A stretch of DNA of 64,000 bases from JAIBJN01 sp963847985 (GTDB lineage: Bacteria; Actinomycetota; Thermoleophilia; Gaiellales; Gaiellaceae): contig CAWKBS010000011.1 of the NCBI GenBank assembly GCA_963847985.1, forward strand, positions 62,001 through 126,000. The letters are read 5' to 3'. Position 1 is the first letter of the stretch. Each line of letters opens with the position of its first letter. Of this stretch, positions 61,846 to 64,000 are shown piece by piece. The translations under genes and the position numbers were made by a program. Below the pieces are notes generated by a model. It ran no database searches. It had not been told where the DNA came from and worked only from the letters and a program-made list of their open reading frames with translations.

Positions 61846-62775
61846 GTGGCGGAGGAGCGGTTCCTCGTCACCGGCGCGCTCGGCTGCATCGGCGCCTGGA
61901 TCCTGCGCACGCTCCTGCGCGAGGGAATCCCGGCGGCAGGGTTCGATCTCGGCACGGACACGGCGCGCCTCGCGCTGATCCTGGAGCCGGACGAGCTCGA
62001 CCGCGTCGAGCTGATCCAGGGCGACGTCACCGACTTGGCGGCCGTCGAGCGGGCGCTCGACGAGCACGGGAGCACGCACGTCGTCCACCTCGCCGCGATG
62101 CTGATCCCGCTCGCCAAGGCCGACCCGCCGCGCGGCGCGAGCGTGAACGTCGTCGGCACCGTGAACGTCCTCGAGGCGGTACGGCGCCGGCGGGAGCGGG
62201 TTCGCGGCCTCTCCTACGCCAGCTCGGCGGCCGTCTACGGGCCGGACGCGCCCGCGCGGGTCGCCGAGGGCGCGGACCCGAGCCCGGCGACGCACTACGG
62301 CGTCCACAAGCAGGCCAACGAGGGCGCCGCGCGCGTCTACTGGGCCGACGACGGCGTCCCGAGCATCGGGCTGCGGCCGTTCGTCGTCTACGGGGCCGGG
62401 CGCGACCAGGGGCTCACGGCGGACCCGACCCTGGCCATGGCCGCGGCCGCGCGCGGGGAGCCGTTCCGCATCGGCTTCGGCGGGCGCGTGCAGATGCACT
62501 ACGCGCCGGACGCGGCGCGGGCGTTCATCGACGCCGCCCGCCGCTCGGCGGAGGGCGGCGCCCTCGTCGGCAACCTGGGCGGCCCGGCGACCGGGATCGA
62601 CGAGGTGGTCGCCGCGATCGAGGCCGCCGCACCGGAGGCGGCCGGCTCGATCACGTTCGCCGAGACGCCCCTGCCGTTCCCGGAGGAGTTCGAGGGCGTC
62701 GTCCACCCCGCGCCGGTCACGCCGCTTCGCGAGGCCGTCGCCGAGACCGTGGCGATCTTCCGTGAGCGGCTCTGA
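61846..62775 (+). CDS. NAD-dependent epimerase/dehydratase family protein
   Basis: The 309-residue extended SDR has FLVTGALGCIGAWILRTLL, the Asp after the second strand (GFDLG), VHLAAM, SYASSAAVYGPD (Ser) and THYGVHKQANE (Tyr-x-x-x-Lys). It could be a sugar epimerase or uronate/sugar dehydrogenase, the latter fitting the operon. GTG start 10 bases after the aldehyde dehydrogenase stop. Confidence 0.85.
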   Translation: MAEERFLVTGALGCIGAWILRTLLREGIPAAGFDLGTDTARLALILEPDELDRVELIQGDVTDLAAVERALDEHGSTHVVHLAAMLIPLAKADPPRGASVNVVGTVNVLEAVRRRRERVRGLSYASSAAVYGPDAPARVAEGADPSPATHYGVHKQANEGAARVYWADDGVPSIGLRPFVVYGAGRDQGLTADPTLAMAAAARGEPFRIGFGGRVQMHYAPDAARAFIDAARRSAEGGALVGNLGGPATGIDEVVAAIEAAAPEAAGSITFAETPLPFPEEFEGVVHPAPVTPLREAVAETVAIFRERL

Positions 62776-63395
62776 GCTCTACGCGGCGGCGGTCGCCGAC
62801 GTCCTCGACTCGCTCGGCCTCCGGCGGCAGACGCTGGCGCCCACGATCGGGCCGCTCCGGCCCGGGATGCGCCTCGAGGGTCCCGCCTTCGCCGTCGAGG
62901 GCCGGCCGCGCGCCGAGGCCGACTACGAGGCGTCGATCCGCCGCATCCTCGAGATGCTCGGCGCCGTCCCCGCCGGGGCGGTTCCCGTCTACGCGACCAA
63001 CGACGACGAGGCGGCCCAGTTCGGCGAGCTGTCAGCGACCGCGCTGCAGGCCAAGGGCTGCCCCGGAGTCGTCCTCGACGGCGGCTGCCGCGACGTCGCC
63101 TTCATCGAGGAGGCCGGCTTCCCCGTGTTCTGCCGCTACGCGACCCCGCAGGACTCCGTCCCGCGCTGGGAGTGCCTCGACTGGGGCCACCGCGTGACGA
63201 TCGGCGGCGTCGAGGTCGCCACCGGGGACTGGCTGGTCGCGGACGCGGACGGGGTCGTCGTCGTACCGGCCGCGCTGCGCGGACGAGGTGCTGGAGAAGG
63301 CCCGCGCGGTCGCCGGAACCGAGAGCCAGGTCCGCGAGGCCGTGCGCCGCGGCGTCGCGCCGCTCGACGCCTACGACGAGTTCGGCAAGTTCTAG
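62762..63395 (+). pseudogene. RraA / HMG-aldolase family protein, frameshifted near the end
   Basis: The GTG at 62762 lies inside the epimerase end. The product reads YAAAVADVLDSLG, GELSATALQAKGCPGVVLDGGCRDV (the GGxxRD metal site), GDWLVADADGVVVVPAALR. Then one extra G at about 63281 breaks the frame. Without it the end is DEVLEKARAVAGTESQVREAV to DEFGKF and TAG, about 210 residues. Members cleave 4-hydroxy-4-methyl-2-oxoglutarate-type acids or decarboxylate oxaloacetate. It converges with the monooxygenase-fold gene by 4 bases. Confidence 0.78.
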
Positions 63396-63685
63396 AGGTC
63401 GACCGTCTCGTAGAACGTGCGCTCGCGGCTCTCGAGCCGCGGGATCGCGTCCCCGGCGCCGAGCCGCTGGAAGTGCTCGGAGGACCCGTGCGCCTCGAAG
63501 GCGGCGGCGTCCGCGTACTGCTCGTAGAAGAAGAAGACGCGTGGGTCCTCGGGGTCGCGGTGCGGCTGCCACATGAGGCACCCGGGCTCCGCGCGCGACG
63601 GCCCCGCCAGCTGCTCGACGGCGGACAGCACGTTCTCCTCCTCGCCTTCCTTCGCGACCCAGCGCGCCACCAGCACGTACGCCAT
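63392..63685 (-). CDS. antibiotic biosynthesis monooxygenase (ABM) domain protein
   Basis: The 97-residue ferredoxin-like protein reads YVLVARWVAKEGEEENVLSAVEQLAGPSRAEPGCLMWQPHRDPEDPRVFFFYEQYADAAAFEAHGSSEHFQRL, the ABM/YgiN pattern. It starts directly after the stop of the FAH gene (TAG-ATG). It probably handles quinones or other small oxidisable molecules; its role is unproven. Confidence 0.85.
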   Translation of the reverse strand: MAYVLVARWVAKEGEEENVLSAVEQLAGPSRAEPGCLMWQPHRDPEDPRVFFFYEQYADAAAFEAHGSSEHFQRLGAGDAIPRLESRERTFYETVDL

Positions 63686-64000
63686 CTAGTCTCCTTCCTC
63701 GCCTCGCACGGGGTTTGTCAGAGTGCCGATTCCCTCGATCTCCACGGCCACCTCGTCGCCGGGGCGCAGGAAGATCGGCGGCGTGCGGGTGAAGCCGACG
63801 CCGGCAGGGGTTCCGGTCACGATCAGGTCGCCGGGATCCAGGGTGATGCCCTTGCTGATGTAGGCGATCAGCTCGGCGACGGAGAAGACCATCTCGGCGG
63901 TCGACGAGTCCTGCAGCGCCTCGCCGTTGACGAGACAGCGAATCCTGAGCGCCTGCGGATCGGGGATCTCCGATGCCGGCGCCACGCGCGGCCCGGTCGG
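63686..64000 (-). CDS. fumarylacetoacetate hydrolase family protein, C-terminal part (5' end outside window)
   Basis: The frame is open to the window edge, giving 104 visible residues. It contains SEIPDPQALRIRCLVNGEALQDSSTAEMVFSVAELIAYISKGITLDPGDLIVTGTPAGVGF and VEIEGIGTLTNPV, the conserved second half of the FAH fold. Catalytic ligands lie in the missing part. The family hydrolyses or hydrates acylpyruvates and related diacids. Confidence 0.88.
   Translation of the reverse strand, partial: PTGPRVAPASEIPDPQALRIRCLVNGEALQDSSTAEMVFSVAELIAYISKGITLDPGDLIVTGTPAGVGFTRTPPIFLRPGDEVAVEIEGIGTLTNPVRGEEGD

Overview
The window is very GC-rich and almost fully coding. It has many GTG starts, dense stop/start overlaps (GTGA or ATGA joining many neighbouring genes), a FliA/WhiG-type sigma factor, an actinobacterial-type EF-G-like GTPase, PadR and TetR regulators, a complete branched-chain-type ABC importer, and aldehyde/xanthine-dehydrogenase-like molybdoenzyme genes. 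This suggests an actinobacterium, most plausibly a soil Thermoleophilia/Gaiellales-type lineage. The lineage is an inference from gene style; no rRNA or marker gene fixes it here.

Layout. 1-4.5 kb: the tail of an MFS transporter, small proteins, an EF-G-like GTPase, the sigma factor and tRNA-Trp with a good terminator. 4.7-6.5 kb: a SLOG-SLATT fusion protein resembling nucleotide-sensing membrane effectors. 6.6-16 kb: secreted proteins, an amidase, an M1-type peptidase, a solute-binding protein, DUF4396, an endonuclease/phosphatase-fold protein, cupin and VOC proteins, and a GGDEF/HD-GYP protein. 16-17.6 kb: a long structured intergenic element, DUF3618 and holin-like membrane genes, and tRNA-Thr. 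17.6-28.6 kb: a class III nucleotidyl cyclase, a PadR-controlled FtsX-type ABC system with a perfect operator palindrome, a membrane-anchored alpha/beta hydrolase, an MMPL exporter and a two-component pair.

30.6-44 kb is a long minus-strand catabolic block. It holds livH-M-K-G-F, RidA, a ThDP enzyme, a cupin, an SDR, a NIPSNAP protein, an aldehyde dehydrogenase, an alcohol dehydrogenase, a tandem hairpin repeat, a cysteine-hydrolase-fold protein with Ser at the nucleophile position, and an SMP-30 lactonase. 44-50 kb carries CoxE/MoxR-like maturation genes divergent from a medium/small/large molybdenum hydroxylase whose large subunit is split in two. 50-56.7 kb holds an SDR, a CoA-ligase-like enzyme, TetR with a clear operator, two tandem 4-OT tautomerases, and a B12 diol/glycerol dehydratase whose large and medium subunits are fused. 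56.7-64 kb is a sugar-acid module: SDR, KdgK-like kinase, KDA-dehydratase-like FAH protein, DHDPS-family aldolase, ketoglutarate-semialdehyde-dehydrogenase-like ALDH, epimerase and RraA. It fits a Weimberg-type oxidative pathway to 2-oxoglutarate.

Two cautions and one highlight. At least eight, probably nine, conserved genes need one base removed to restore their reading frame, so assembly error must be considered before any are called pseudogenes. Many start codons were moved from the longest ORF on the basis of overlaps with the upstream gene. The most novel signal is a pair of roughly 166-nt intergenic elements (16301-16467 and 57461-57626). They share a conserved core, but their long closing stems differ completely in sequence while still pairing, as expected of an undescribed structured RNA or hairpin repeat.
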